A stretch of 64,000 nt of DNA from Chloroflexus aggregans DSM 9485 (GCF_000021945.1 NC_011831.1:4353353-4417352); one strand, 5' to 3'. Positions 19,073 through 27,120 are shown, counted from the stretch's first letter. Translations and numbers: made by a program. The notes: generated by a model not told the origin, from the sequence alone.

Positions 19073-19846
19073 TCACCCCACATGCCGGGCCAGCGCTTGC
19101 CGCAAGACCTGATACGGCTGGGCGCCGACGAGTCGTTCAACTACCCGACCGCCCTTGAAGATATAGAGCGCCGGAATGCCGGTGATGCCAAACCGTTGTG
19201 CAGTGTACGGATTTTCGTCCACGTTGAGTTTGGCTACCACCGCTTTGCCGGCGAACTCGTGGGCCAGTCGCTCGATCGATGGCGCGACGGCCCGGCAGGG
19301 GCCGCACCACGGCGCCCAGAAGTCAACCAGTACCGGTTGTTGGCTCTGCCCGACGACCTGATCGAAGGTGGCATCACGGAGGACAACCGGCCCGGTAGCG
19401 GTTTGGGCTTGACCGGTAGGTTGCTGATACGAGCCGTTGCTCGGTGTACGACCATTGCTCGTCGCTGCCTTAGCTAACGGTACGCTCGGCCCGTTCGGTA
19501 ACGGCGGCTGTGGACCCTCACCGCAGAGGAAGTTCAGCCACGCCTGCAATGCAGTCGCCGGAGCAGCGCCGGCGGTACGCGCCAGGGTCGCTCCATTCCT
19601 GATAAATACCAGCCCCGGCAGATCGGAAATGCTATATTTCTGTACCAGAGCCGGGTTATCGTCAACATCGATACGGGCAATGAGTGCCTTGCCGGCGAAT
19701 TGCTGTGCCAACCGGTCGAGCGTCGCATCGAGCTGGCGACATGTTGCACAATCGCGTCGCTCAAAGACCAGCAGTACCGGCAATCCCGCCTTTAACACGC
19801 GGTCGATGCTCTGTTCACCGGTGCGAATTGGAGTTGAGAAGACCAT
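19073..19846 (-). CDS. Tandem two-domain thioredoxin-fold protein
   Basis: A 257-residue protein with two thioredoxin domains. Domain 1 (~1-100) has RRDCATCRQLDATL, a CATC active site in a thioredoxin-like fold. A Pro/Ser/Thr/Gln-rich linker (~115-150, NGRTPSNGSYQQPTG) follows. Domain 2 (~155-257) has the canonical WAPWCGPCRAVAP and cis-Pro segment GITGIPALYIFKGG. No signal peptide is seen, so it should act in the cytoplasm as a disulfide reductase or adaptor. ATG 19846 is chosen over an upstream ATG because GAGGT lies six bases before it and it begins the domain. Confidence 0.92.
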   Translation of the reverse strand: MVFSTPIRTGEQSIDRVLKAGLPVLLVFERRDCATCRQLDATLDRLAQQFAGKALIARIDVDDNPALVQKYSISDLPGLVFIRNGATLARTAGAAPATALQAWLNFLCGEGPQPPLPNGPSVPLAKAATSNGRTPSNGSYQQPTGQAQTATGPVVLRDATFDQVVGQSQQPVLVDFWAPWCGPCRAVAPSIERLAHEFAGKAVVAKLNVDENPYTAQRFGITGIPALYIFKGGRVVERLVGAQPYQVLRQALARHVG

Positions 19847-19925
19847 AGATGACCTCACTGCAAAGGTACGTATTTGCACATGTAGCTAAGATAACTCTAC
19901 TCCAATCGTGTTAATTGGGTGGTAG

Positions 19926-19943
19926 CGCTGTGTTAACGCAGCG
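19926..19943. promoter_or_regulatory. Near-palindrome upstream of the tandem thioredoxin gene
   Basis: CGCTGTGTTAACGCAGCG is an 18-bp inverted repeat with a single mismatched pair around GTTAAC. It lies about 80 bp before the thioredoxin start, in the gap shared with the small coiled-coil gene. Candidate operator only. Confidence 0.35.
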
Positions 19944-20047
19944 TTATAGCAGACGTTTATTGCCCTCTATATAGCGCGGGCAAACGGAGATCGCAATAGT
20001 GTGTCCGAGCCTCGCACGTGGAGCACAGCCACTTTTGCTGCGCACGC

Positions 20048-20079
20048 TATTTGCAAAAAATGTGCAAATACGCTATACT
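20048..20079 (+). promoter_or_regulatory. Promoter with overlapping inverted repeat, upstream of the 88-aa protein
   Basis: TTGCAA (20051-20056) and TATACT (20074-20079) are spaced 17 bp apart. A perfect 8-bp inverted repeat, TATTTGCA...TGCAAATA (20048-20055 and 20063-20070), overlaps the -35, which suggests repression by a dimeric regulator. TATTTGCACATG also occurs at about 19869, just before the thioredoxin start. Confidence 0.55.
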
Positions 20080-20165
20080 AAAAACGGTTCGCGGCGACGG
20101 TGCCGCTCAGGTCATTGTCGCCGCGGCGTCGAGTGTGCGCCCGGCGAATCGCTGTGGAGGAGAAC

Positions 20166-20432
20166 ATGCACGATCACTTTCGTCGGCGCATCGAAGTATT
20201 AACAGCACGGCTTAACAGTCTGCGTCCCGGTCTTGAGCGGGCACGCCAATCGATTACCCGCCTTGAAAATGATACCGTTCCGGCCGGTGCGACGGCGTTA
20301 GCCCGAGCCGCTCAGTTGTCGGCAGCACGGGCGATGGCAGCGACGCTAGCAGAACGCGAACGCCATTTGCTCGTTGCGATCCGATCCTTACACGCTGAGT
20401 TGACCGATCAGCAGTTGACCGAACACGAGTAG
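20166..20432 (+). CDS. Small coiled-coil protein, function unknown
   Basis: An 88-residue, Ala/Arg/Leu-rich helical protein (RRIEVLTARLNSLRPGLERA... LAERERHLLVAIRSLHAEL) with no recognised domain. ATG 20166 is preceded by GGAGGAG. A good promoter lies 87 bp upstream, and a perfect hairpin begins at its stop codon, so it is a monocistronic gene. Confidence 0.65.
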   Translation: MHDHFRRRIEVLTARLNSLRPGLERARQSITRLENDTVPAGATALARAAQLSAARAMAATLAERERHLLVAIRSLHAELTDQQLTEHE

Positions 20433-20454
20433 GGGCTGGCAAAACACCAGCCCC
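20432..20454. terminator. Hairpin between the convergent 88-aa gene and lysY/argC
   Basis: GGGGCTGG (20432-20439) pairs with CCAGCCCC (20447-20454) around a 7-nt loop, CAAAACA. It could act on both strands. T tracts are absent. Confidence 0.6.
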
Positions 20455-20495
20455 ATCGCATCAGCAGATGCGCAACGCTCTAGCCATCTTCTCCG

Positions 20496-21530
20496 CTACG
20501 GATGCAACCCCATAAACGTTAGTCCCGTCGTTTCGGCAAAACCACACATCAAGTTCATACACTGCACCGCACTCCCTGCAGCGCCCTTCATGAGGTTGTC
20601 AATCGCGCAGATACTGACAATCCGCCCCGTGGTTGGTTCGTAGGCAAAACCAACATCGGCATAGTTGGTCCCGGCAAGGATTTTCGGTTCAGGGTAGCGG
20701 TAGATGCCTTGTCGCTCCTTCACGATGCGCACAAACGGCTGTTCACGGGCAAAACTGCGGTATGCCAGCCACAAATCCTTCTCGGTCAAATCACGTACCG
20801 CAAACGCATGCACCGTCGCCAATGCACCGCGCACCAGCTCAATCGCCGTGATCGACATGTGAACATTGCGGAGGCCGGTGACTTGCTCGACTTCGGCAAG
20901 GTGACGATGGCCGACCGGCGCGAACGAACGGACTGCGCCGGAGCGTTCGGGGTGGTGGCTGGCTTCGCTTGCGGTTGCCCCACTCTCTGATGAGCCGACT
21001 TTGACATCGGCAATGATCGGACGATGCCGGTCAATTAGTTCGGCCTGTACGAGTGGGAGCAGCGCGAGGTTGGTCGCAGTCGCATTGCAACCGACGCCGC
21101 TGGCGTAGCGTGCATTGGTCAGTGCCGCCCGATTGACTTCAGGCAGACCGTAGACGAAGCGTTCGAGCCATCCCGGAGCCGGATGCGGCCGGCCGTACCA
21201 TTGCTGATAAACTGCCGGGTCGCGTAAACGGAAGTCAGCCGAGCAATCAATGATACGCTCGGCCAGGCCGGCGTAGCGTTCGATGGCTTGCGCCGCTTCA
21301 CCGTGCGGCAGAGCTAAAAAGAGGAGATCGCACGGTTGTAACGTGTCGGGATGGACGAATTGCAGATTGGTGCGTCCGCGTAAGTTGGGATGCACCTGAT
21401 AGAGGTATCGTCCGGCGTTGCGGGCGCTGGTCGCCTGTATGATCGTTACGTGTGGGTGATCGAGCAGCAGGCGTAATAGTTCGCCGCCGACGTAACCGCT
21501 CGCACCGACAATACTAACCCGTAAAGTCAT
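20496..21530 (-). CDS. lysY: LysW-aminoadipate/N-acetylglutamate semialdehyde dehydrogenase (LysY/ArgC family)
   Basis: A 344-residue NADPH-dependent acyl-phosphate reductase. The Rossmann motif SIVGASGYVGGELLRLLL is at ~5-22, and the catalytic Cys is in ASGVGCNATATNLALLPL (~144-161). HRHLAEVEQ and the FVYGLPEVNR segment are typical of ArgC/LysY. In the lysine pathway it reduces LysW-gamma-aminoadipyl phosphate; in arginine synthesis it reduces N-acetylglutamyl phosphate. Its place at the end of the hcs-lysW-lysX operon favours LysY or a dual role. ATG 21530 has GAGG five bases upstream, and that GAGG lies inside the longer reading from 21545. Confidence 0.9.
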   Translation of the reverse strand: MTLRVSIVGASGYVGGELLRLLLDHPHVTIIQATSARNAGRYLYQVHPNLRGRTNLQFVHPDTLQPCDLLFLALPHGEAAQAIERYAGLAERIIDCSADFRLRDPAVYQQWYGRPHPAPGWLERFVYGLPEVNRAALTNARYASGVGCNATATNLALLPLVQAELIDRHRPIIADVKVGSSESGATASEASHHPERSGAVRSFAPVGHRHLAEVEQVTGLRNVHMSITAIELVRGALATVHAFAVRDLTEKDLWLAYRSFAREQPFVRIVKERQGIYRYPEPKILAGTNYADVGFAYEPTTGRIVSICAIDNLMKGAAGSAVQCMNLMCGFAETTGLTFMGLHP

Positions 21531-21634
21531 AGATGCCTCGTCCATACGGTTGGGTGTCGGTAAGGTCGAAAGGTAGCCGGCAAGCGTCGTAAGGTCTGCC
21601 CGACGCTCGCCGTCCGTTGATCGTTACACCATCC

Positions 21635-22486
21635 CTACGACCGGCGACCCCGACCTACCTCCACCACGTAATCGATAATCCGCGCCGGAATGTCTACCCC
21701 GGTCGTATCAATGCTGTTGCGGAACTCCATCGTATAATTGACTTCGTTGACCAACAGCTCACCCTCTGGCGTTTCAAGAATATCGATGGCAACCACGCCA
21801 CCACCGACCGCGTGGGCGGCGCGCACACTCAGATCGGCCAGTTCTGGTGTGACCGGGCAGTTGGTAGCAACACCACCACGGGCCGTGTTGGTGATCCAGT
21901 GTGGGCTAGTGCGATAAATCGCTGCGATACATTCGTCACCGATCACAAAGCTACGGATGTCGCGGCCCGGCTTGTTGATGTATTGCTGAATGTAAAAGAT
22001 GGAGTGCTGGTAGTTCCCCAATACATCCCGGTGTTCGAGTATCGCTTCGGCGGCGTCGCGATCGTTGATCTTGCTGACCATCCGCCCCCACGACCCGATC
22101 ACCGGCTTGAGCACCACCGGATAACCGAGCTGCTCAATTGCTTCGAGGGCGCTTTCCGGCGTGAACGCGAGCAGACAGCGCGGCGTAGGTACACCGGCGT
22201 GAATCAGGGCTTGCGTGGTCAAGAACTTGTCGCCGCAGGTAAGGGCCACGTGGTAGGTGTTAACCGTTGGCACGCCGGCGTCGTTGAGAATCTTGAGCAT
22301 ATACAGCGCTCGACTGTGCTGAATTGCACGTTCGAGCACTACATCAAATGGATAGCTGGTTTGGTGCAGGTCGAAGATCTGCTCGCGGTCATCGATTTTG
22401 ACATAATCAAGACCACGACGTTCTAATTCTTGAAACAGCAGCTTTTCTTCGGCGCGGATGCGCGAACAGAGGACGGCAATGCGCAT
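21635..22486 (-). CDS. lysX: Alpha-aminoadipate-LysW ligase LysX
   Basis: A 283-residue ATP-grasp ligase that joins the amino group of alpha-aminoadipate to the C-terminal Glu of Lys[20 protein letters not shown] is the family N-terminus. ATP-grasp elements are [19 protein letters not shown] (~131-149), [18 protein letters not shown] (~187-204) and the metal-binding [20 protein letters not shown] (~251-270). The start follows AGGAGA, which itself overlaps the lysW stop codon, so the genes are tightly coupled. The paralogous ArgX/glutamate specificity cannot be excluded from sequence alone. Confidence 0.92.
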   Translation of the reverse strand: MRIAVLCSRIRAEEKLLFQELERRGLDYVKIDDREQIFDLHQTSYPFDVVLERAIQHSRALYMLKILNDAGVPTVNTYHVALTCGDKFLTTQALIHAGVPTPRCLLAFTPESALEAIEQLGYPVVLKPVIGSWGRMVSKINDRDAAEAILEHRDVLGNYQHSIFYIQQYINKPGRDIRSFVIGDECIAAIYRTSPHWITNTARGGVATNCPVTPELADLSVRAAHAVGGGVVAIDILETPEGELLVNEVNYTMEFRNSIDTTGVDIPARIIDYVVEVGRGRRS

Positions 22487-22497
22487 AATCGGCTCTC

Positions 22498-22665
22498 CTA
22501 TTCTCCCCAATCCTCTTCAACCTCAGGCGCGAGGGCGAGGGTGGGTGGGTTGAGGCTAACAACTTCCAATTCAGCACCGCAATCCGGGCAGGCAATAATT
22601 TCGTTTTCCAGTGTGCCTTCTGGTAGAGTAATCTCAGCGGCGCATTCGGGGCATTCGGCGCGCAT
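22498..22665 (-). CDS. lysW: LysW amino-group carrier protein, copy 1
   Basis: A 55-residue acidic protein. It has a zinc ribbon of two Cys pairs (ECPEC at 4-8 and ACPDC at 25-29) and the invariant C-terminal EDWGE, whose last Glu gamma-carboxylate carries the lysine precursor. It starts [20 protein letters not shown]. It lies 11 bp upstream of lysX. From residue 23 onward ([19 protein letters not shown]...) it is identical in sequence to copy 2. Confidence 0.95.
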   Translation of the reverse strand: MRAECPECAAEITLPEGTLENEIIACPDCGAELEVVSLNPPTLALAPEVEEDWGE

Positions 22666-22714
22666 AACAGGTACTCCTCAGGTATTGGCAATACGGCTCT
22701 GGCAGATGCCTCGT

Positions 22715-22737
22715 GCGGCAGGGATCGTCCCTGCCGC
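22715..22737. terminator. 10-bp perfect hairpin between the two lysW genes
   Basis: GCGGCAGGGA and TCCCTGCCGC pair exactly around a 3-nt loop (TCG). Lying between two lysW genes of one operon, it could attenuate distal transcription or stabilise the upstream mRNA. No T tract is present. Confidence 0.6.
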
Positions 22738-22747
22738 GTAGACATTC

Positions 22748-22915
22748 CTATTCTCCCCAATCCTCTTCAACCTCAGGCGCGAGGGCGAGGGTAGGTGGGT
22801 TGAGGCTAACGACCTCCAATTCGGCGCCACAATCGGGGCAGGCGATGATCTCACTCTCCAGGGTGTTGGGTGGCAGCGTGATCGGCGCGACGCATTCAGG
22901 ACATTCGGCATGCAT
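22748..22915 (-). CDS. lysW: LysW amino-group carrier protein, copy 2
   Basis: A 55-residue paralogue of the neighbouring lysW, starting [20 protein letters not shown] and ending EDWGE. Both zinc-ribbon Cys pairs are present. The N-terminal 22 residues differ from copy 1 at nine or so positions, while the C-terminal 33 residues are the same and the last ~75 nucleotides are almost identical, a pattern that suggests gene conversion. It is located just after homoisocitrate dehydrogenase, 15 bp from its start. The two copies might serve lysine and arginine branches separately. Confidence 0.94.
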   Translation of the reverse strand: MHAECPECVAPITLPPNTLESEIIACPDCGAELEVVSLNPPTLALAPEVEEDWGE

Positions 22916-22930
22916 AGGTAGTTTCTCCTT

Positions 22931-23929
22931 TCAGGCTTGTGTTGCTATCTGTTCAAGAATGGCTTCAGTTACTTCACGTGTTGTCGCATCACCGCCAACA
23001 TCCGGTGTGCGAATTCCTTCGCTAGCGACGGCGTCCATCGCGCGGCGGAGCCGTTCGGCTGTGTGAGTCCGGTCGATCCACTCAAGCAGCATCACCACAC
23101 AGTTGAGAGCGGCGGTTGGGTTGGCAATCCCGCGCCCGGCAATATCGGGTGCGGCACCATGCACCGGTTCAAACAGTGCGCGGCCATGGCCGAGATTGCT
23201 GCTGGCCGCTACGCCTAAACCACCGCCGTGAATGCAGGCAATATCCGACAGAATATCACCGAACATGTTAGTGGTAACGATCACATCAAACCGTTGCGGT
23301 TGGGCGGCGAGTTGCATCGCGGCCACGTCAACCAACCGCTCTTCAAAGGTCAATTCGGGGAAGTCGGCAGCGACCTCTAGCGCTACGGTACGGAAGAGGC
23401 CGTCACTGACCCGCAGCACGTTAGCTTTATGAACAATCGTGATCTTGCCGGGACGGCCGGCGGCTTGGCGGGTGCGCGCCAGTTCGCAGGCGGTACGCAC
23501 AATTCGGGCCGAAGCGGTGCGCGTAATCACCCGCTCGGCAATTGCTGTGTTACCGTCGTCTTCGAGCCGTTCACGCCCACTGTACAAATCTTCGGTATTC
23601 TCGCGTACCACAACCAGATCAACGCCGGGGCCAATCGTTGGCCTAATGTTGGCGTAGAGATCAAGGGTACGGCGCAATTCGACAATCGGACTACGGTATC
23701 CGGGCACCGGGTGGCTCGGTGAGGCAACTGCGCCGAAGAGAATAGCAGTCGCCTCACGCGCTGCTGCGAGTGTTTCGGCGGGAAGGGCGACGCCGGTGCG
23801 CTGGAAGACGCCCCACCCCGCCTCGGCTTCACAGAGGGTGAGGTCTGGTGCCAACACGCGCAACACCGCCGTTGCCGCAGCCATTACTTCAGAACCGATC
23901 CCATCACCGGGAATGACACAGATCTGCAT
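22931..23929 (-). CDS. Homoisocitrate dehydrogenase (beta-decarboxylating dehydrogenase family)
   Basis: A 332-residue NAD-dependent enzyme that oxidises and decarboxylates homoisocitrate to 2-oxoadipate. It begins MQICVIPGDGIGSEVM. The substrate loop YRSPIVELRRTLDLYANIRP is at ~79-98, VVRENTEDLYSGRE at ~106-119, the catalytic Lys in HKANVLRVSDGLF, and the metal-binding NMFGDILSDIACIHGGGLG. The ending RTPDVGGDATTREVTEAIL closely resembles Thermus homoisocitrate dehydrogenase. Its ATG shares one base with the stop of the homoaconitase small subunit gene. Isocitrate or isopropylmalate activity is possible but less likely in this operon. Confidence 0.9.
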   Translation of the reverse strand: MQICVIPGDGIGSEVMAAATAVLRVLAPDLTLCEAEAGWGVFQRTGVALPAETLAAAREATAILFGAVASPSHPVPGYRSPIVELRRTLDLYANIRPTIGPGVDLVVVRENTEDLYSGRERLEDDGNTAIAERVITRTASARIVRTACELARTRQAAGRPGKITIVHKANVLRVSDGLFRTVALEVAADFPELTFEERLVDVAAMQLAAQPQRFDVIVTTNMFGDILSDIACIHGGGLGVAASSNLGHGRALFEPVHGAAPDIAGRGIANPTAALNCVVMLLEWIDRTHTAERLRRAMDAVASEGIRTPDVGGDATTREVTEAILEQIATQA

Positions 23930-24429
23930 TACGCCACCTCACCGGGAAAGCGACCGTATTGGCGATAGAAGGGAACGATCCCGCCGGCAGCCCATACTTC
24001 ACGCAAAAACAGTGGCGGTGGTGGTAGATTGATCACCCGCCCATCGGCTGTAGTGATCCGTCCCTGTTCGAGATCGAGTTCGACTTCGTCACCATCGGCC
24101 AGTTCAGAGGTCAGATCGGCGGTAAAGCAGGGAATACCGAGATTGAGCGCATTGCGGAAGAAGATCCGCGCGAAGAGTGGAGCAATAATCGCACCAATAC
24201 CTACCATACGGAGTGCTAACGGCGCATACTCACGTGAACTACCGCAGCCAAAGTTCTTCCCGGCGACGATGATGTCACCGGGGCGCACATTCGGTGCGAA
24301 ATCAGGTCGGTGTTCGACAAACGGGTAGCGGCGTAGTTCACTTTCATCTTTCAACATATACGGCGCATACCGGCCGGGAACAATCTGATCGGTATTGATG
24401 TCTGGGCCAAAGAGCCACACGCGAGCCAT
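23929..24429 (-). CDS. Homoaconitase/3-isopropylmalate dehydratase small subunit
   Basis: A 166-residue swivel-domain subunit of the LeuD/LysU type. It has MARVWLFGPDINTDQIVPGRY at the start, AGKNFGCGSSREYAPLAL at ~55-72 (substrate-binding GSSRE) and FRNALNLGIPCF. It pairs with the large subunit encoded 25 bp upstream to isomerise homocitrate to homoisocitrate. ATG 24429 is used because GAGAGG precedes it and the upstream frame has no homologous sequence. Confidence 0.92.
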   Translation of the reverse strand: MARVWLFGPDINTDQIVPGRYAPYMLKDESELRRYPFVEHRPDFAPNVRPGDIIVAGKNFGCGSSREYAPLALRMVGIGAIIAPLFARIFFRNALNLGIPCFTADLTSELADGDEVELDLEQGRITTADGRVINLPPPPLFLREVWAAGGIVPFYRQYGRFPGEVA

Positions 24430-24454
24430 AGCAATGCCTCTCTTTCTGCACTGA

Positions 24455-25708
24455 TCACGAATGTGAGCCAACCGGCTGCCCATCCATCACCATCCGCGGG
24501 TCGGTCAGATAACCGGTGAGGGCCGTCGCGGCAGCCACTGCCGGCGAAGCCAAATAGATCTGCGCTTCAGGGCTGCCCATACGGCCACGGAAATTGCGAT
24601 TACCGGTGAACAGACAGACCTCACCGGGGGCGAGCACTCCCATGTGGCGGCCAATGCAGGCGCCGCACCCCGGCGTGCCGATGGTCGCGCCGGCGGCGAG
24701 CAAGGTTGCGAGGGTGCCATCGGCGGCGGCGCGATGCAGCGCCTGCGCGCTAGCCGGCACAACGATCATCCGCACACCGGGAGCGATACGTCGTCCGGCC
24801 AGAATCTGGGCTGCCACTGCCATATCTTCGTAATGGCCGTTCGTGCATGTGCCGAGATAGACCACATCAACTGCGACGCGCCCCAGATCACTGAGGTTCG
24901 CAACGTTGTCAACATAGTGTGGTGCCGAGACTTGTGGCTCCAGTTGCTCAAGATCGATCTCAACCACCTGTTGATACTGCGCGTCGGCATCGACGGTCGG
25001 TACGAGTGGGCCGGTGAGATCGAGGCCGGTCGGCGGAATAATCCCAGCCTTGGCCCCCATTTCAATCGAGAGGGTCGCCAGCGTCATCCGCTCCATCACG
25101 CTCAGGTGCTCGACGCCGTGCCACTCGATGGCTGCATATGTTGCTCCATCGGCGCGAAGCAGACGGGCAGCGCGGAGTGCCAAATCTTTCGGCCCCACAC
25201 CAAACCCAAACTCACCGCGTGCTCGCACCACGGTGGTCTCCGGCACGCGCAACCACGTCTTACCCGTAGCCAATGCGAGTGCGATGTCGGTGCTGCCCAT
25301 GCCGGTGCCAAACGCTCCGACACAGCCATACGCCGTACTGTGGCTATCGCTACCCAAAATCAACATACCCGGCTGGGCCAACCCCTCTTCCACCAACACC
25401 GGGTGCGAAATACCGCGCCCGACATCGAACAAGTTGGGAATACCTTGCGCCTTGACCCAACGCCGCACTTCTTGCTGCTTTTCTGCGGTCTGTACACTGG
25501 CAGCCGGGGCGACGTGATCGATCACAACCGCAATGCGCTGAGGATCCCACACCCGTTCGGCACCCAGTTCGTTGTGGAGAATACGGATAATACCGGGCGC
25601 CAGGCTATCGTGTACCATCACCAGATCAACATTTGCCGTCACAACATCGCCGGCGCGCACCATTCGTCCGGCAACACGGCTTAAGATTTGCTCGCTCATC
25701 GTTGGCAT
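24455..25708 (-). CDS. Homoaconitase/3-isopropylmalate dehydratase large subunit
   Basis: A 417-residue [4Fe-4S] dehydratase subunit (LeuC/LysT type). Motifs are MLILGSDSHSTAYGCVGAFG (~117-136), with FGTGMGSTDIALALATGKTW after it, YLGTCTNGHYEDM (first cluster Cys) and GTPGCGACIGRHMG (the C-x-x-C ligands), then FTGNRNFRGRMG. All three cluster cysteines are present. MPTMSEQILS at 25708 has GAGG eight bases upstream. It works with the small subunit and homocitrate synthase in the alpha-aminoadipate pathway; leucine synthesis is the alternative. Confidence 0.92.
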   Translation of the reverse strand: MPTMSEQILSRVAGRMVRAGDVVTANVDLVMVHDSLAPGIIRILHNELGAERVWDPQRIAVVIDHVAPAASVQTAEKQQEVRRWVKAQGIPNLFDVGRGISHPVLVEEGLAQPGMLILGSDSHSTAYGCVGAFGTGMGSTDIALALATGKTWLRVPETTVVRARGEFGFGVGPKDLALRAARLLRADGATYAAIEWHGVEHLSVMERMTLATLSIEMGAKAGIIPPTGLDLTGPLVPTVDADAQYQQVVEIDLEQLEPQVSAPHYVDNVANLSDLGRVAVDVVYLGTCTNGHYEDMAVAAQILAGRRIAPGVRMIVVPASAQALHRAAADGTLATLLAAGATIGTPGCGACIGRHMGVLAPGEVCLFTGNRNFRGRMGSPEAQIYLASPAVAAATALTGYLTDPRMVMDGQPVGSHS

Positions 25709-25759
25709 AGTTGTATCCTCGTGTTGATGAATGTCCGCAGGTTGCGCGGCCATACGGGA

Positions 25760-26887
25760 TTATTCGGCGTAGCTATAAAGAATCTCATCGATCATTGCGC
25801 CATCAAGGTCGTGTTCGTCGCCGAGAGCTTTAATGCGGGCGGCGGCGGCGCGGGCTTGCGCTTCGCTGAGGGTGATACCCAGTTCGCGGGCGCGTTCGGC
25901 GACGGCGTGCCACCCCACCAACCGGTGGGCAATCGCAATGGTGCGCTGGCGACCGAACAGGTTCGGATCGAGCACTTCGTAGCTGCGTGGATCGGCCAGC
26001 ACGGCTTTCGTGTGCATCCCGGCCTTGTGGTGAAAAGCGGTCGGACTGGTAATGCACTGGTTGAATGGGATTTCGATGCCGAGCATGGTTGCTACCGTCT
26101 CGTCGATCTTAGGCAACAGATCGAGACGATACCGCCGAACACGATCCGGATCGACGCTCGCAATCCGTGCAATCATCCCGCTTAGACTGGCAATACCGTT
26201 GCGTTCACCGATCCCAAGTACCGTCACATCGAGGTGGGTCGCACCGGCTTCGTAAGCGCAGAAGGTATTGGCGACTGCGCAGCCACTATCGTTGTGGCCG
26301 TGAAATTCGATGTCGCATGTGACTTCAGCACGCACAGCGCTAACCACTTCATAGACTTGACGCGGCGTAGCGATGCCAACGGTATCGGCAAGACCGATCC
26401 GTTGGACGCCCATCGTCTCGACCGCGCGGTAAATGCGGATCAAGTCGGCAAGGTCGGTGCGGAAACTATCTTCACACGAAAAGCGCACCTCGACGTCGTG
26501 GTCGCGCAGGTAAGTGATCACCTGTTGCGCTTCAGCCAAAATCTCATCGAGGCTGCGTCCGTGGCTCACCGTGCGTAGGGGTTCGGACGTAGCGAAGAGC
26601 AGATTCGCACCTTGCGCACCGTGTTCGACGGCGAGGCGTGCATCGGCCATGTGACAGCGGATATGGGTGAGGATACGGGCGCGGAGACCGCGACGGGCAA
26701 TGGTGGCGAGATCACGCGCACTTTGCGGCGAAGCTGCCGGAGAGGTGAGTTCGATATACTCAACGCCGAATGCGTCGAGCATTTCTGCGATAGCAAGCCG
26801 TTGGGTGGACGTAAAGCGGGCGCTGGCGAACTGTTCGCCTTCGCGCAGGGTGGTATCGACAAAAAACAGGCGCTCAGGCAGTGACAT
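25760..26887 (-). CDS. Homocitrate synthase
   Basis: A 375-residue DRE-TIM metallolyase that condenses acetyl-CoA with 2-oxoglutarate, the committed step of lysine synthesis by the aminoadipate route. The motif VDTTLREGEQFASARF (~9-24) gives the first metal ligand and LREGEQ signature. LTHIRCHMADARLAVEHG is characteristic of homocitrate synthases, and DIEFHGHNDSGCAVAN carries the HxH metal ligands, followed by VLGIGERNGIASL. The operon context (homoaconitase, homoisocitrate dehydrogenase, lysW, lysX) makes isopropylmalate or citramalate synthase less likely. GAGAGG lies eight bases before the ATG, inside a short upstream ORF that overlaps the start. Confidence 0.9.
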   Translation of the reverse strand: MSLPERLFFVDTTLREGEQFASARFTSTQRLAIAEMLDAFGVEYIELTSPAASPQSARDLATIARRGLRARILTHIRCHMADARLAVEHGAQGANLLFATSEPLRTVSHGRSLDEILAEAQQVITYLRDHDVEVRFSCEDSFRTDLADLIRIYRAVETMGVQRIGLADTVGIATPRQVYEVVSAVRAEVTCDIEFHGHNDSGCAVANTFCAYEAGATHLDVTVLGIGERNGIASLSGMIARIASVDPDRVRRYRLDLLPKIDETVATMLGIEIPFNQCITSPTAFHHKAGMHTKAVLADPRSYEVLDPNLFGRQRTIAIAHRLVGWHAVAERARELGITLSEAQARAAAARIKALGDEHDLDGAMIDEILYSYAE

Positions 26888-26984
26888 ACGGTGACACCTC
26901 TCTCACTTGACATGAGCCAAAGAGTTCAGGCCGGCAATAGCGTGGCGTATAGGCAACTGGGCTGGTTGTGGCTATCCGTTTCAT
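26874..26984 (-). CDS. 36-codon leader ORF overlapping hcs (putative leader peptide)
   Basis: ATG 26984 follows a strong GGAGGT by four bases. The ORF encodes MKRIATTSPVAYTPRYCRPE then LFGSCQVREVSPYVTA and stops at 26874, fourteen bases inside hcs in another frame. It thus covers the hcs ribosome site and start, so translation of the two should be coupled. It has only one Lys codon, so it is not a simple lysine-run attenuation peptide. Whether it is made is unknown. Confidence 0.5.
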   Translation of the reverse strand: MKRIATTSPVAYTPRYCRPELFGSCQVREVSPYVTA

Positions 26985-27009
26985 ATCTACCTCCGTTGCA
27001 CAAACAACT

Positions 27010-27120
27010 GACCCGGCGCACCGTATGGTCTGGTGAGCCGGGTCTTGTCTCTTACACGCAGCAGACAAGCAGAGCTAACCAGACCTTTCGTCCGGCTTCT
27101 TCGCGCGCTTGCTCTGCTTG
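27010..27120 (-). promoter_or_regulatory. Structured leader of the lysine operon with alternative hairpins
   Basis: Reading in the direction of transcription: segment A CAAGCAGAGC (27111-27120) pairs exactly with B GCTCTGCTTG (27066-27075). The overlapping segment CTTGTCT (27063-27069) pairs instead with AGACAAG (27044-27050). The last base of that helix also belongs to a strong downstream hairpin, GACCCGGC...GCCGGGTC plus CACC...GGTG (27010-27044). A:B and B:C pairing are mutually exclusive. The layout resembles an attenuator or a riboswitch-like element, but it matches no class I can name. The final hairpin is followed by only a weak T-rich stretch. Confidence 0.5.

Noticed and set aside
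18880-19140. Intact 86-codon minus-strand gene
   Set aside because: Its C-terminal half is the front of the DUF3592 core, which continues in another frame, so it is part of the pseudogene.
21617-22426. 269-codon plus-strand ORF opposite lysX
   Set aside because: Shadow frame; LysX motifs and the operon context are on the minus strand.
24644-25684. 346-codon plus-strand ORF opposite the homoaconitase large subunit
   Set aside because: Shadow frame; the minus strand carries all iron-sulfur ligands.
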